A stretch of DNA of 64,000 nucleotides from Shewanella sp. KT0246 (lineage in GTDB: Bacteria; Pseudomonadota; Gammaproteobacteria; Enterobacterales; Shewanellaceae), in contig NZ_BPEV01000022.1 of NCBI RefSeq assembly GCF_019654955.1, positions 26,758 to 90,757 on the forward strand. Reading direction: 5' to 3'. The notes under the pieces are model-generated. The model was not told the DNA's origin. It did not search any database and saw only the letters and a list, made by a program, of their open reading frames with translations. The stretch's first letter is position 1. Every line of letters starts with the position of its first letter. Made by a program: the position numbers and the translations under genes. Shown in pieces: positions 35,183 through 44,745 of this stretch.

Positions 35183-35651
35183 CGTGCTGAGCTACGGAGT
35201 TAAACGCTACATTCATTGGGCTAGAAACCTGTTGAGGATATTCCAAAATTCAAGCAGCAAAAAGCCCGTTACTTTGCAGTAACGGGCTTTTCTAAATATG
35301 GCGCAGAGATCGGGAATTGAACCCTACATTGAGACGCTACAAACCAATTGGCAATACTCCAAAATACAAACACAAAAAAGCCCGCTATGTTTCAATAACG
35401 GGCTCTTTCGATAAATATGGCGGAGAGATAGGAATTTGAACCCTACATTGGGACGCTACAAACCAATTGGCAATACTCCAAAATACAAACACAAAAAAGC
35501 CCGCTATGTTTCAATAACGGGCTCTTGCGATAAATATGGCGCAGAGATAGGGATTTGACCCCTACATTGGGACGCTATAAACCGTTTCATTAAAAGTTCG
35601 AATCCAGATACAAAAAAGCCCGCTATTGCTAGCGGGCTCTTTCGATAAATA
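35183..35651 (-). repeat. Tandem array of tRNA-Ser remnants with terminators (array 2)
   Basis: Units with a 3' CCA-like end start at 35299, 35418 and 35537, and the intact tRNA-Ser starts at 35652 (periods 119, 119 and 115). An older, more decayed unit lies at about 35183-35290 and ends in a perfect hairpin AAAAGCCCGTTAC ... GTAACGGGCTTTT. Each unit repeats the tRNA-Ser T-arm/acceptor half, a degenerate middle and an AGCCCG...CGGGCT terminator. Two neighbouring units share the stretch AACCAATTGGCAATACTCCA exactly, so they duplicated recently. Confidence 0.85.
35611..35638 (-). terminator. Terminator of tRNA-Ser copy 2
   Basis: AGCCCGCTA - ttgc - TAGCGGGCT (9-bp perfect stem), followed on the reverse strand by a T-run (complement of 35612-35617), just beyond the encoded CCA. 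Confidence 0.88.
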
Positions 35652-35742
35652 TGGCGGAGAGATAGGGATTTGAACCCTAGATGGGCTACAAACCCATGCC
35701 GGTTTTCAAGACCGGTGCATTCGACCACTCTGCCATCTCTCC
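35652..35742 (-). tRNA. tRNA-Ser (anticodon UGA), copy 2
   Basis: 91 nt with encoded CCA, identical over its whole length to the copy at 31763-31853. Its promoter and terminator are similar in type but differ in sequence, so the tRNA body is held constant while the flanks drift. Confidence 0.96.
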
Positions 35743-35753
35743 GAACGCTGAGA

Positions 35754-35782
35754 ATAATAATGTCCTCAGCGTTGTATGTAAA
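35754..35782 (-). promoter_or_regulatory. Promoter of tRNA-Ser copy 2
   Basis: On the reverse strand, -35 TTTACA (35777-35782) and -10 TATTAT (35754-35759) are separated by 17 bp, 11 bp before the tRNA 5' end. Confidence 0.82.
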
Positions 35783-35823
35783 GTACTAAACTAATAAAAA
35801 CTTAACGACTGGCTGACTTAGCA

Positions 35824-37101
35824 TCAATCTGCTGAATTTTTATCAGCATGGAGTGCTATTCGAGCAGGATCAGGCTTAACAAAACACTGTTTAACTGAAT
35901 CCCAGCTATCATGCTTTGATAAACGGTAACCAACAAAAACACCAATTGCACTTAATACAATGCCTAAACCAATAGTCATTTCAGCGTACTGGGCTAACAT
36001 AGCTACAATACTGGACGCACCGAACGCCATGCCGATTTGAATAAAGTTCTGTAATCCAGCCGCTTTAGTCGCATTTTTGCTGAATTGTTGTAACGCATTG
36101 TTCACAACAATTGGATAGATCGCACCATTAGCTGCAGCTAAAACAGAGAAAACAATAAGCAATGGGAAAATAGTTTCCGCAGGTATGATTAGCGTTACCA
36201 ATCCAATGACTGCAACACAAACGAAGAATAAGCCTAGTAAGTAGTTAAGTGCTTTAGAACCGCCACAATTTTTAACGAGCACTTTACTCATGTAGCCACC
36301 CACAATGAACATGATGGTTTGTGGAATAAAGCTTAAGCCAATTGCCTGTGCTTCATAACCATATTTAATCATCACACTTGGCCAAACGGTCAAATAGCTA
36401 AAAAACGCTGCCGAACACGCTCCAAAGATAACCACATTACCTAAGTAGCGGGTGTTCTTTAAAATGCTTTTGTAACTAATACTCTCTTGCACTTCAGCTT
36501 GCTTGCTTTCACCAGCGACTAGCCATTTAGTTAAAACAATTAGCAATAAAGCGACAATCACTAGAGTGATGAATACTGCGCGCCAGCCAAAGTTACTGAC
36601 AATTGATGCACCAATTAACGGTGCTACCGCTGGTGATAATGCAACAAGCGGCATAATGTTTGAAAATACTTTCTGTGCTTTTTCTGCATCATACTTCTCA
36701 ACCACAATGGCTTGCCAAATAACGCCAGCACTACACGCACCTAATGCTTGGAAAAATCGAGCAATATTGAGCATAAGGATTGAGTCGCTCATTACAATGG
36801 CGCCACTGGCAGCTGCAAACAAACTAAGACCAATAATCAGTGCTTTTTGTTTACCCACCTTTTCAACTAAAGGTCCATATAGCAATTGACCTAACGCAAG
36901 TCCTGCTAGAAAGGTCGTTAAAGAAAATGCCACATTATTCAAACTTGTTGAAAATGAGTCAGCGATATTTTGAAAAGCAGGTAAGTACATATCTGTAGCA
37001 ATAAAGCCAAGCATGCTTAATAGTGCTAGGTAACCTAATAGAATAAAGTACTGCAAGTTTGCAGGCTTTGAATTAGTGGTAATTGATGATGCATTGTTCA
37101 T
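35824..37101 (-). CDS. punC: MFS efflux transporter, PunC-like (Bcr/CflA family)
   Basis: A 425-residue, twelve-helix drug:H+ antiporter of the Bcr/CflA/EmrD type with FIATDMYLPAFQNIADSF in helix 1 and LLYGPLVEKVGKQKALIIG in the 2-3 loop. It is divergent from a LysR gene that closely resembles Escherichia coli YdhB/PunR, and in E. coli punR and punC have the same divergent layout. PunC exports or exchanges purine nucleosides. The pairing, more than the sequence alone, supports the symbol. Confidence 0.82.
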   Translation of the reverse strand: MNNASSITTNSKPANLQYFILLGYLALLSMLGFIATDMYLPAFQNIADSFSTSLNNVAFSLTTFLAGLALGQLLYGPLVEKVGKQKALIIGLSLFAAASGAIVMSDSILMLNIARFFQALGACSAGVIWQAIVVEKYDAEKAQKVFSNIMPLVALSPAVAPLIGASIVSNFGWRAVFITLVIVALLLIVLTKWLVAGESKQAEVQESISYKSILKNTRYLGNVVIFGACSAAFFSYLTVWPSVMIKYGYEAQAIGLSFIPQTIMFIVGGYMSKVLVKNCGGSKALNYLLGLFFVCVAVIGLVTLIIPAETIFPLLIVFSVLAAANGAIYPIVVNNALQQFSKNATKAAGLQNFIQIGMAFGASSIVAMLAQYAEMTIGLGIVLSAIGVFVGYRLSKHDSWDSVKQCFVKPDPARIALHADKNSAD

Positions 37102-37228
37102 ATGAAAATGTATTCCAAATTGGGACTGTTAGAAATCAGCGAGCAGTCTAATGACTTGCAAAATGATTGTGAAACGTTTACTTTTGATGACTGCATTCAT
37201 ATTTTTTCATAGCAAAGGATAGCCCTCT

Positions 37229-38131
37229 ATGCTTTCAGAACAAGCATTGGAAATGATCGATATTGTCGCTCGTGTAGGTAGTTTCACCGCAGCAGCCAAT
37301 CAATTGCATAAAGTTCCATCAGCCGTTAGTTATGCCGTTAAACAAATTGAAGATGAACTTGGTGTCATTTTGTTTGAAAGGCACCACCGAAGTGTTAGCT
37401 TGACAGAGCCTGGTAAACATTTTGTGCAACATGCCCGTGAACTGCTTGCTGAAATGAACGACTTAAAACGCAGTACTCAACGTGTTGCCAATGGTTGGCA
37501 GCCAACCTTATCTATTGCATTAGATAATATTGTCCGTGCCGATCGTATCAGCGTATTAATTGCTGACTTTTATCGCCACTTCGATGATGTTGAATTAATT
37601 ATTCGCATTGAAGTGTTTAATGGTGTGTGGGAAGCATTAGCCACAGGACGAAGCGACATTGCTATTGGTGCAACCACTGCTATTCCTGTCGGTGGCGTAT
37701 TCCAATATAAAGATATGCGTGATATTGAATGGGCTTTCTTAGTAAGCAAAAATCATCCACTGGCAGAAATAGACCGACCGCTTACTGATGACGAATTACG
37801 CCAGTACCCTTCTATTTGCCTTGAAGATACCTCACGAGAAATTCCTAAACGCACAACTTGGTTATTGGATAATCAACGTCGCTTAGTGGTGCCAGATTGG
37901 ATCAGAGCAATTAATTGTTTCAGAGACGGTTCAGGTATTGGGTATATGCCGCTTAATTTGGCTAAACCGTTTATACAATCTGGGTCACTAGTTTCAAAAA
38001 CGTTAGAAAACCCTAAGAATGCTAGTCCGTGCTGTCTAGCATGGAACCAAGAGAAGATGTCGCCAGCGCTTGAGTGGGTGCTTGAATACTTAGGTGATAC
38101 TGAAAAGCTTCACAGTGAATGGTTAGCCTAA
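37229..38131 (+). CDS. punR: LysR-family regulator, PunR-like
   Basis: A 300-residue LysR regulator. The N-terminal helix-turn-helix reads GSFTAAANQLHKVPSAVSYA and the effector domain contains EVFNGVWEALATGRSDIAIG, GATTAIPVGG and EDTSREIPKRTTWLLDNQ. These blocks match E. coli YdhB/PunR very well as I recall it. It would activate the divergent punC gene across the 127-bp shared promoter region in response to a purine nucleoside. AGGATAG-type sequence lies before the ATG. Confidence 0.87.
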   Translation: MLSEQALEMIDIVARVGSFTAAANQLHKVPSAVSYAVKQIEDELGVILFERHHRSVSLTEPGKHFVQHARELLAEMNDLKRSTQRVANGWQPTLSIALDNIVRADRISVLIADFYRHFDDVELIIRIEVFNGVWEALATGRSDIAIGATTAIPVGGVFQYKDMRDIEWAFLVSKNHPLAEIDRPLTDDELRQYPSICLEDTSREIPKRTTWLLDNQRRLVVPDWIRAINCFRDGSGIGYMPLNLAKPFIQSGSLVSKTLENPKNASPCCLAWNQEKMSPALEWVLEYLGDTEKLHSEWLA

Positions 38132-38442
38132 ACTTGAATTAACAGGTTTTACCCCCATATTTAGTTTATGGCAAGTATTTAACAGCCTTGAGAGAATTCA
38201 ATAATTAATGTTCATTTAAGCTAATTTATTAACAATGGTCGTTGATATTAATAAAATTAATAAAACGGGTTGATATACCGGCAAAAGCTTACAATTTTTG
38301 GAGCTAAATCAATTCGTTTGTGAAGATAACTTTAAGCTGTAGTAAAGCTGGGGTATCATCAACTTAAGTAATTAGTAATTTATCACTATGTTCCAACGCT
38401 TTTTCATCATGGAACATGCCCTTTAACGTCTTGGAGACTGTT

Positions 38443-39105
38443 ATGAATCAACAAACTTTGTCTGGCCAGCAAGCCACGACGATGGAAACGAATAAACTCA
38501 TTAAAAACACTTACATGTTATTGTCAATGACATTAGCATTTGCTGCTGTTATGGCAGGTGTTGCAATGGCGATGAATATCGGTCCTTTCATGTCTATCGG
38601 TCTATCTTTAGGTAGTATCGTAGTAATGATGGTTACGTTGAAAAAAGCAGATAACGCATCTGGTTTAGCATGGATTTTCGCTTTCACTGGTATGCAAGGT
38701 GCATCACTAGGTTACATCCTTAACCATTATGTCGGTATGGCTAATGGCCCTGAGCTAATCATGCAAGCTTTTGGTTTAACTTCTGTTATCTTTATTTCGC
38801 TTTCAGCATATGCAATCACCACTAAGAAAGACTTTAACTTCATGGGTGGTTTCTTATTTGCTGGCTTATTAGTTGTTATCGGCCTTTCACTTATTAACAT
38901 GTTCTTCGTTAATAGTGGTGCAATGTTTATGGCCCTTCAAGCTGCTGTAGCAATGATCATGGTTGGTCTAATCCTTTATGATACAAGCCGTATCGTGAAT
39001 GGTGGCGAAACTAATTACATCCGCGCTACGATTTCATTATTTCTAAATTTCATCAATTTATTCATGGCTCTACTTCACTTGTTAGGCATGGGTAACGATG
39101 ATTAA
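38443..39105 (+). CDS. yccA: Bax inhibitor-1 / YccA family membrane protein
   Basis: A 220-residue protein with seven hydrophobic helices, typical of YccA, which modulates the FtsH protease in the inner membrane. ATG 38443 is chosen because GGAG lies at 38432-38435; the in-frame ATG at 38416 has no such site. A second-to-last helix with MVGLILYDTSRIVNGG and the end LFMALLHLLGMGND are family marks. The 311-bp region before it (38132-38442) contains only AT-rich promoter sequence. yccA next to tus genes is also the arrangement around tusE in E. coli. Confidence 0.92.
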   Translation: MNQQTLSGQQATTMETNKLIKNTYMLLSMTLAFAAVMAGVAMAMNIGPFMSIGLSLGSIVVMMVTLKKADNASGLAWIFAFTGMQGASLGYILNHYVGMANGPELIMQAFGLTSVIFISLSAYAITTKKDFNFMGGFLFAGLLVVIGLSLINMFFVNSGAMFMALQAAVAMIMVGLILYDTSRIVNGGETNYIRATISLFLNFINLFMALLHLLGMGNDD

Positions 39106-39166
39106 TCTTTGAGTAACTGTGTTAATCATCGGGTTATGACCTTGTGATTAAACAGCTATCTACGCT

Positions 39167-39196
39167 AAAATGGCTCCCTTACAGGAGCCATTTTTA
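39167..39196 (+). terminator. Terminator between yccA and tusD
   Basis: AAAATGGCTCC ... GGAGCCATTTTT is a strong stem with T-run that ends only about 6 bp before the tusD ATG at 39202. The tusD transcript must either read through it or begin within the 96-bp gap. Confidence 0.88.
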
Positions 39197-39201
39197 TTGT
39201 T

Positions 39202-39591
39202 ATGAACAAATTTATTATCCAGGTTAATGGCACAGTCTATGGCTCAACTGCGAGCTTTAGGGCCCTTCGCTTTACTGAAAGCGTATTATCCCTCGGTCAC
39301 CAAGTTACCAGTGTGTTCTTTTATCAAGATGGTGTGACTAATAGCAGTAAACTTATATCCCCTGCGTCTGACGAGCACGACTTACATCTTGCATGGAGCA
39401 GACTTGCAACTGAACATAATCTCAATCTAGTTAACTGTGTTTCCGCAGCCTTAAGACGTGGCGTGTTGTCAGATCAAGATGCCAAAGAAAACCGTAAGGA
39501 AACATCCAACGCCAGTAAGCAATTTGTGATGGGTGGTTTAGGAGAACTTGTTACCAATATTGAACAATCCGATCGATTAATATGCTTTTAA
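39202..39591 (+). CDS. tusD: Sulfurtransferase TusD (DsrE-like)
   Basis: A 129-residue DsrE/F-type protein of the TusBCD sulfur-relay complex that passes sulfur from TusA to TusE for 2-thiouridine formation in tRNA. The active Cys is in LNLVNCVSAALRRG. MNKFIIQVNGTVYGSTAS and the glycine-rich VMGGLGELV are family features. It is the first gene of tusD-tusC-tusB-tusE. No good Shine-Dalgarno lies close to the ATG; the only GGAG (39184-39187) is buried in the terminator stem. Confidence 0.93.
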   Translation: MNKFIIQVNGTVYGSTASFRALRFTESVLSLGHQVTSVFFYQDGVTNSSKLISPASDEHDLHLAWSRLATEHNLNLVNCVSAALRRGVLSDQDAKENRKETSNASKQFVMGGLGELVTNIEQSDRLICF

Positions 39592-39615
39592 TATGATGCT
39601 AAAGGGTTTAAATAA

Positions 39616-39972
39616 ATGAAAAAAATTTGCGTCATATTCAGGCACAGTCCTATCGGCAATGCTTCGAACCGTGAAGGGTTAGACTTTGCAATGCTAAGTG
39701 CAAGTTTTGAACAAGAAGTTTCTATTGTGTTTACTGATGAAGCAGTAATGCATTTATTGGCGGAACAACAACCTGAACTCGTTGGCAGCAAAGATTACCT
39801 TTCGACCTTTAAAGCATTGAGTTTATACGATATTGAAACTGTCCTAGTGTGCCAAGAATCAGCTAAACAATTTGGCCTTAGTGCTAATGATTTCAATTTT
39901 GAAGCAGAAATGGCATCAACTCATCAGATCCAAACATTGATCCAACAAGCTAACGAAGTGGTGGTTTACTAA
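39616..39972 (+). CDS. tusC: Sulfurtransferase complex subunit TusC
   Basis: A 118-residue DsrF-like protein with KKICVIFRHSPIGNASNREG at the start and LDFAMLSASFEQEVSIVFTD after it. It forms the structural (TusBCD)2 heterohexamer. It starts 24 bp after tusD with AAGGG upstream and ends 1 bp before the tusB start. Confidence 0.93.
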   Translation: MKKICVIFRHSPIGNASNREGLDFAMLSASFEQEVSIVFTDEAVMHLLAEQQPELVGSKDYLSTFKALSLYDIETVLVCQESAKQFGLSANDFNFEAEMASTHQIQTLIQQANEVVVY

Positions 39973-39973
39973 T

Positions 39974-40264
39974 ATGATACTGCACCATGTCCAGAGCTCT
40001 GCCACGACCGACAACGCACTTAATTGCTGTTTACGTTACATTGATGACCAAGACAGCATATTGTTAGCTGACGATGCACTTAATTGCTTACTTAACACTC
40101 AATGGCAACAGCGTTTAGCTAACTACAAGTTATACGTATTAATTGAAGATATTGAAGCGAGAGGCTTAAATCATCGCTTACCTCAATTAGTTAATATTTC
40201 CATCATAGATTATGACCAGTTTGTTCTGGCAACACTGCAACACACGAAGGTGATCACTTGGTAG
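39974..40264 (+). CDS. tusB: Sulfurtransferase complex subunit TusB
   Basis: A 96-residue DsrH-like protein starting [20 protein letters not shown], the smallest subunit of the TusBCD complex. It follows tusC immediately and overlaps the tusE start by 7 bp. Confidence 0.91.
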   Translation: MILHHVQSSATTDNALNCCLRYIDDQDSILLADDALNCLLNTQWQQRLANYKLYVLIEDIEARGLNHRLPQLVNISIIDYDQFVLATLQHTKVITW

Positions 40265-40596
40265 ATTCAATCGAATTTAATGGTAAAAAAATTGAAGTTG
40301 ATGCAAAAGGTTATTTAAAAAATTACACAGACTGGCAACCAGACATGGCGCCAGTGCTTGCTGCAACCGAAGAAATTGAGCTCACCGAACAACACTGGGA
40401 AGTGATTAATTTTGTACGTGATTTTTATTTAGAATACAAAACTAGCCCAGCGATCAGGGTTTTAGTTAAAGCAATTGGCCAGTCATTAGGGGCAGATAAA
40501 GGCAACTCAAAATACCTTTACACCCTATTCCCTGTTGGACCTGCTAAGCAAGCCACTAAAATTGCAGGATTACCAAAGCCTGCAAAATGCATCTAA
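40258..40596 (+). CDS. tusE: Sulfurtransferase TusE (DsrC-like)
   Basis: A 112-residue DsrC-family protein that takes the persulfide from TusD and hands it to MnmA. The essential Cys is the penultimate residue (LPKPAKCI). The start is TTG at 40258: AAGGTGA lies 6 bp before it, and the ATC ACT TGG TAG end of tusB overlaps it. No ATG is available at the expected N-terminus. [20 protein letters not shown] is the conserved central block. Confidence 0.92.
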   Translation: MVDSIEFNGKKIEVDAKGYLKNYTDWQPDMAPVLAATEEIELTEQHWEVINFVRDFYLEYKTSPAIRVLVKAIGQSLGADKGNSKYLYTLFPVGPAKQATKIAGLPKPAKCI

Positions 40597-40617
40597 ATAT
40601 CTCACATTAATGAATAT

Positions 40618-40647
40618 AAAAAGGAGACATTAAGTCTCCTTTTTATT
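40618..40647. terminator. Bidirectional terminator, tusE / porin
   Basis: AAAAAGGAGAC - attaa - GTCTCCTTTTT. Symmetric A- and T-runs allow it to end both the tus operon and the convergent porin gene. Confidence 0.9.
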
Positions 40648-40708
40648 TATGAAGTTACTATTAAATTCGCAATAGTACTAACATCTCTACTCGACGTTAC
40701 TGCAAGAT

Positions 40709-41929
40709 TTAAAGAACGTATTTAGCCGAAAACATAACTCGATTCAATTCTCCGTCGATATCATTTTCTTTACTATTTTTAGCATACATATATTCAATAC
40801 CAAATGTTAAAGGCTTAATAGGTGAATAGAGTAAGTTGACATAGCCTGAATAAGAATCTTTGTTAACATTCTCTCCAGTTAAATCCACATCGTTATCTGC
40901 ACTGAAGGCTGATGCTGTGATACTGCTACGCCACTTATCATTCCACCAATGGCGATAAGCGATATAACCACCAAATGAACTTATTGCTTCAATATCTCCG
41001 TCGCTATCAAGCACGCCCGCATTGACATAATTAAGCGCCATGTAACGTCCAAGCCCTTCGCCATAGGTTGCACTGAATTTAATGTCATCTTTGCCAACAG
41101 GCAAAATACCACTAAAACTAACACCATAACCTAGTGCAGTAGAGTCGAGCTGTATATCGTCATATGTCGAGTCAACATTTAATTGTCTTGCTAAAGCTGC
41201 CAAGGACAACTTAGCACCACCTTCCGTTTTAATGTTATAGCGTGCTACAAAGTCTGGCACCATACCACTGCCACTCACGATTCGAGAAGCACTTTGATTT
41301 TTGTTTAAAGTCGTTTCAGGGTTTTCTATTGAGAACTGGAAACCACCGTTTGTATAACGGATCTGAGCTTGTCGAACAAAAGGGGTCCCTTCTGCAGCGC
41401 CAACAAAGTCTAAATTTTCTGGTAAAGCTGAAGGGTTTTGGAATGTTGTCCACGTTTGACCGAATGTCCAGTTGTCATAACTTATAAAAGCATGACGAAT
41501 ACGAGGTGAATAACTGTTTGAAACTCGTTCATTACCATCTGCATGTGTCATAAAATCAAGTTCAATGAAACCTGTAAGCTTATGGCCATCCATATCAGTC
41601 ATTGTTTTAAAGTTAAAACGAGATTCCCTTGCCTGAAAATCAACAACCTGCTCACTATTACCATCGACACCGTATATGGTGCCTGGCACATAAAACTGTC
41701 TAGAAATATGCCCTGAATCAGGTGCACCATTGCTATAATTACTAAACATAGTATCGACTTTAATATATCCGCCGAATTGCATGTCAGTGTCATCAAGAAC
41801 TGAAGCATTGACACTGGCTGCACTAAGTGCACTAGCAATCATGACCCCGATTACACTCAATTGCTTTTTTTTCAGTAAGAAAGGATTGTTGGTTGTTTTT
41901 TTATTTGCAGAAATTAGAGAATTTTTCAT
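40709..41929 (-). CDS. DcaP-like trimeric outer-membrane porin
   Basis: A 406-residue porin with a long basic N-terminus and signal peptide (ASALSAASVNA-SVLDD). Strand-rich segments follow: MQFGGYIKVDTMFSNY, FQARESRFNFKTMT, GFIELDFM, RIRHAFISYDNWTFGQTWTT and FVRQAQIRYT. The terminal strand ends RVMFSAKYVL. These match the DcaP family, whose members admit anionic or dicarboxylate-type compounds. AAGGGTGATG precedes the ATG. It is a stand-alone gene. The 278-bp region 41930-42207 upstream contains no gene, only a hairpin AATAAGAGC ... GCTCTTATT at 42160-42188. Confidence 0.87.
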   Translation of the reverse strand: MKNSLISANKKTTNNPFLLKKKQLSVIGVMIASALSAASVNASVLDDTDMQFGGYIKVDTMFSNYSNGAPDSGHISRQFYVPGTIYGVDGNSEQVVDFQARESRFNFKTMTDMDGHKLTGFIELDFMTHADGNERVSNSYSPRIRHAFISYDNWTFGQTWTTFQNPSALPENLDFVGAAEGTPFVRQAQIRYTNGGFQFSIENPETTLNKNQSASRIVSGSGMVPDFVARYNIKTEGGAKLSLAALARQLNVDSTYDDIQLDSTALGYGVSFSGILPVGKDDIKFSATYGEGLGRYMALNYVNAGVLDSDGDIEAISSFGGYIAYRHWWNDKWRSSITASAFSADNDVDLTGENVNKDSYSGYVNLLYSPIKPLTFGIEYMYAKNSKENDIDGELNRVMFSAKYVL

Positions 41930-42207
41930 TACATCACCCTTGTTATTTGAATAACAAAATCATAGTTTTAGAATTGATTCCAAAACGAGAGTTACAAGGT
42001 GGTTTAAAATAAATGACGCATTTGCTTTCAAAAAGTTAAATGCGTGTTAGATATTATGGGTTTTAGTGATGAACAAGAAGTTTTGGCACCAAGTCCAAAT
42101 TGTGAACGACATCTTTATGTTTGGTGAATAGTACTAGTGAACAGTCCTTATCGGTAGCCAATAAGAGCATTGTTAATGCGCTCTTATTTCATTTGGATTT
42201 GATAGAA

Positions 42208-42918
42208 TTAAAATTCATTGTCAGGCAAATATTCGCGGCCAGTTTTCTTCAAGTTACTGTCACCAATCCTCTTATCATTAAGAGCCTCGCCATAATTTTC
42301 ACGGCAGTAAGAGCACGGGCTCATAGTATTGATTAATCGTCCACGTTTTGAATATTTACGAATATAGGCATGTGAAATAGATACATTCTGTCTATTAAGT
42401 AACAATGGTATTTCAATTTTTGACTTTAAATCTGACACCGCAGCATCTTCAGCGCATTGGGTATCATCAGCTCTACCCCAGCCAAAAGTTTCAAAACCTG
42501 AATCATCTATATATTTTGCAGCGACCCATGGCCCACTATGGTGTCCTGTTGGCTTACCATTAGGAAAATAAGAGGGTTTGTTGGCAAGTTCATATGGGAT
42601 CAGTTCAAGTGGGTCTGTCGGTGCATCTTCGCAACTAACATCTAAAGCAGAGTTTGGTTTTTTAGTTACAAAAAAATGATGGTTGTGACTCAGTTTTACA
42701 TCACGGAGCTTACTCACAAGATGCGGTTCTGGATAACGAGTATCTACTGTATTGATAGTTATAACTGCTGCTATAACGCCATTACGAGTAAGAATCTTAT
42801 CACCTACTTTAAGCTTCGAAGCTACAATCCATTGCTGATTTTCAAAGCAAAATTCATGAGTGCTTTCGACGTACATTAATGTGGTTAACTCATTGATTGA
42901 GTATTCTATTTCTAACAT
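42208..42918 (-). CDS. Orphan Hint/deaminase-like toxin fragment
   Basis: 236 residues in two parts. Residues about 1-86 read as the second half of a Hint domain (STHEFCFENQQWIVASKLKV, GDKILTRNG, then LRDVKLSHNHHFFVTKK); the N-terminal Cys block is missing. Residues about 125-236 fit a cytidine-deaminase-type fold: two strands (PWVAAKYIDD, FETFGWGRAD), then Cys155-Ala156-Glu157 in DDTQCAEDAAV and Pro201-Cys202-Ser-Tyr-Cys205, the CAE...PCxxC zinc/proton-shuttle pair. An in-frame stop sits directly before the ATG and the Shine-Dalgarno is weak, although TATAAT occurs at 42971-42976. No immunity gene is adjacent. It is probably a displaced toxin tip from a polymorphic-toxin locus. Confidence 0.6.
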   Translation of the reverse strand: MLEIEYSINELTTLMYVESTHEFCFENQQWIVASKLKVGDKILTRNGVIAAVITINTVDTRYPEPHLVSKLRDVKLSHNHHFFVTKKPNSALDVSCEDAPTDPLELIPYELANKPSYFPNGKPTGHHSGPWVAAKYIDDSGFETFGWGRADDTQCAEDAAVSDLKSKIEIPLLLNRQNVSISHAYIRKYSKRGRLINTMSPCSYCRENYGEALNDKRIGDSNLKKTGREYLPDNEF

Positions 42919-42992
42919 CTAATTCAGGCTTTAAATTTAGGAAAGGGATGTCTTACAAATTGTAAATATGATTATAACAGCTAACTACAAAC

Positions 42993-43025
42993 ACAAAAAA
43001 ACCAAACATGAAGTTTGGTTTTTTT
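42993..43025. terminator. Terminator of serS
   Basis: AACCAAAC - atgaa - GTTTGGTT flanked by A- and T-runs. It lies 29 bp past the serS stop on the reverse strand and could also work on the forward strand. Confidence 0.88.
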
Positions 43026-43053
43026 AAGCTGTTAATTTAACAGTTATTTAGCA

Positions 43054-44343
<1,290 letters not shown>

Positions 44344-44358
44344 TTATATTCTTAATAG

Positions 44359-44745
44359 TTAAATGCGAGAAAATACTAGCTGCTGGCCGACATACACCAT
44401 GAAAATACATAGGATGACATTCAACAACACGTTGAGAATTGCTTTTACAAAAAGTCCTTCTTGCATCAGCAATAATGTTTCATTGGAAAAAGTCGAAAAA
44501 GTCGTTAAAGCGCCTAATAATCCAACACCAACCATGGCTTTAATTTCAGGACTTAGGTGACTTGTTTCAAGACCGATGGCATAAACCACACCCATCAAGA
44601 AAGATCCCAATATATTGACCAACAGTGTACCAAAAGGGAAACTGCTTCCAAATAGCTGAAGCATTAAAATTGAAATAACATAGCGAAAAACAGCACCAAT
44701 TGATCCGCCAAGTGCCACAAACATGATATTGGTCATGCTAATCAT
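44359..44745 (-). CDS. crcB: Fluoride exporter CrcB/Fluc
   Basis: A 128-residue, four-helix membrane protein with [32 protein letters not shown] and [18 protein letters not shown], the pore-lining Asn and Phe-box of Fluc channels. It works as a dual-topology dimer that expels fluoride. GAGG inside the end of rarA is its ribosome-binding site, and the two genes overlap by 8 bp. No crcB riboswitch is possible in this overlapped position. Confidence 0.95.
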   Translation of the reverse strand: MISMTNIMFVALGGSIGAVFRYVISILMLQLFGSSFPFGTLLVNILGSFLMGVVYAIGLETSHLSPEIKAMVGVGLLGALTTFSTFSNETLLLMQEGLFVKAILNVLLNVILCIFMVYVGQQLVFSRI

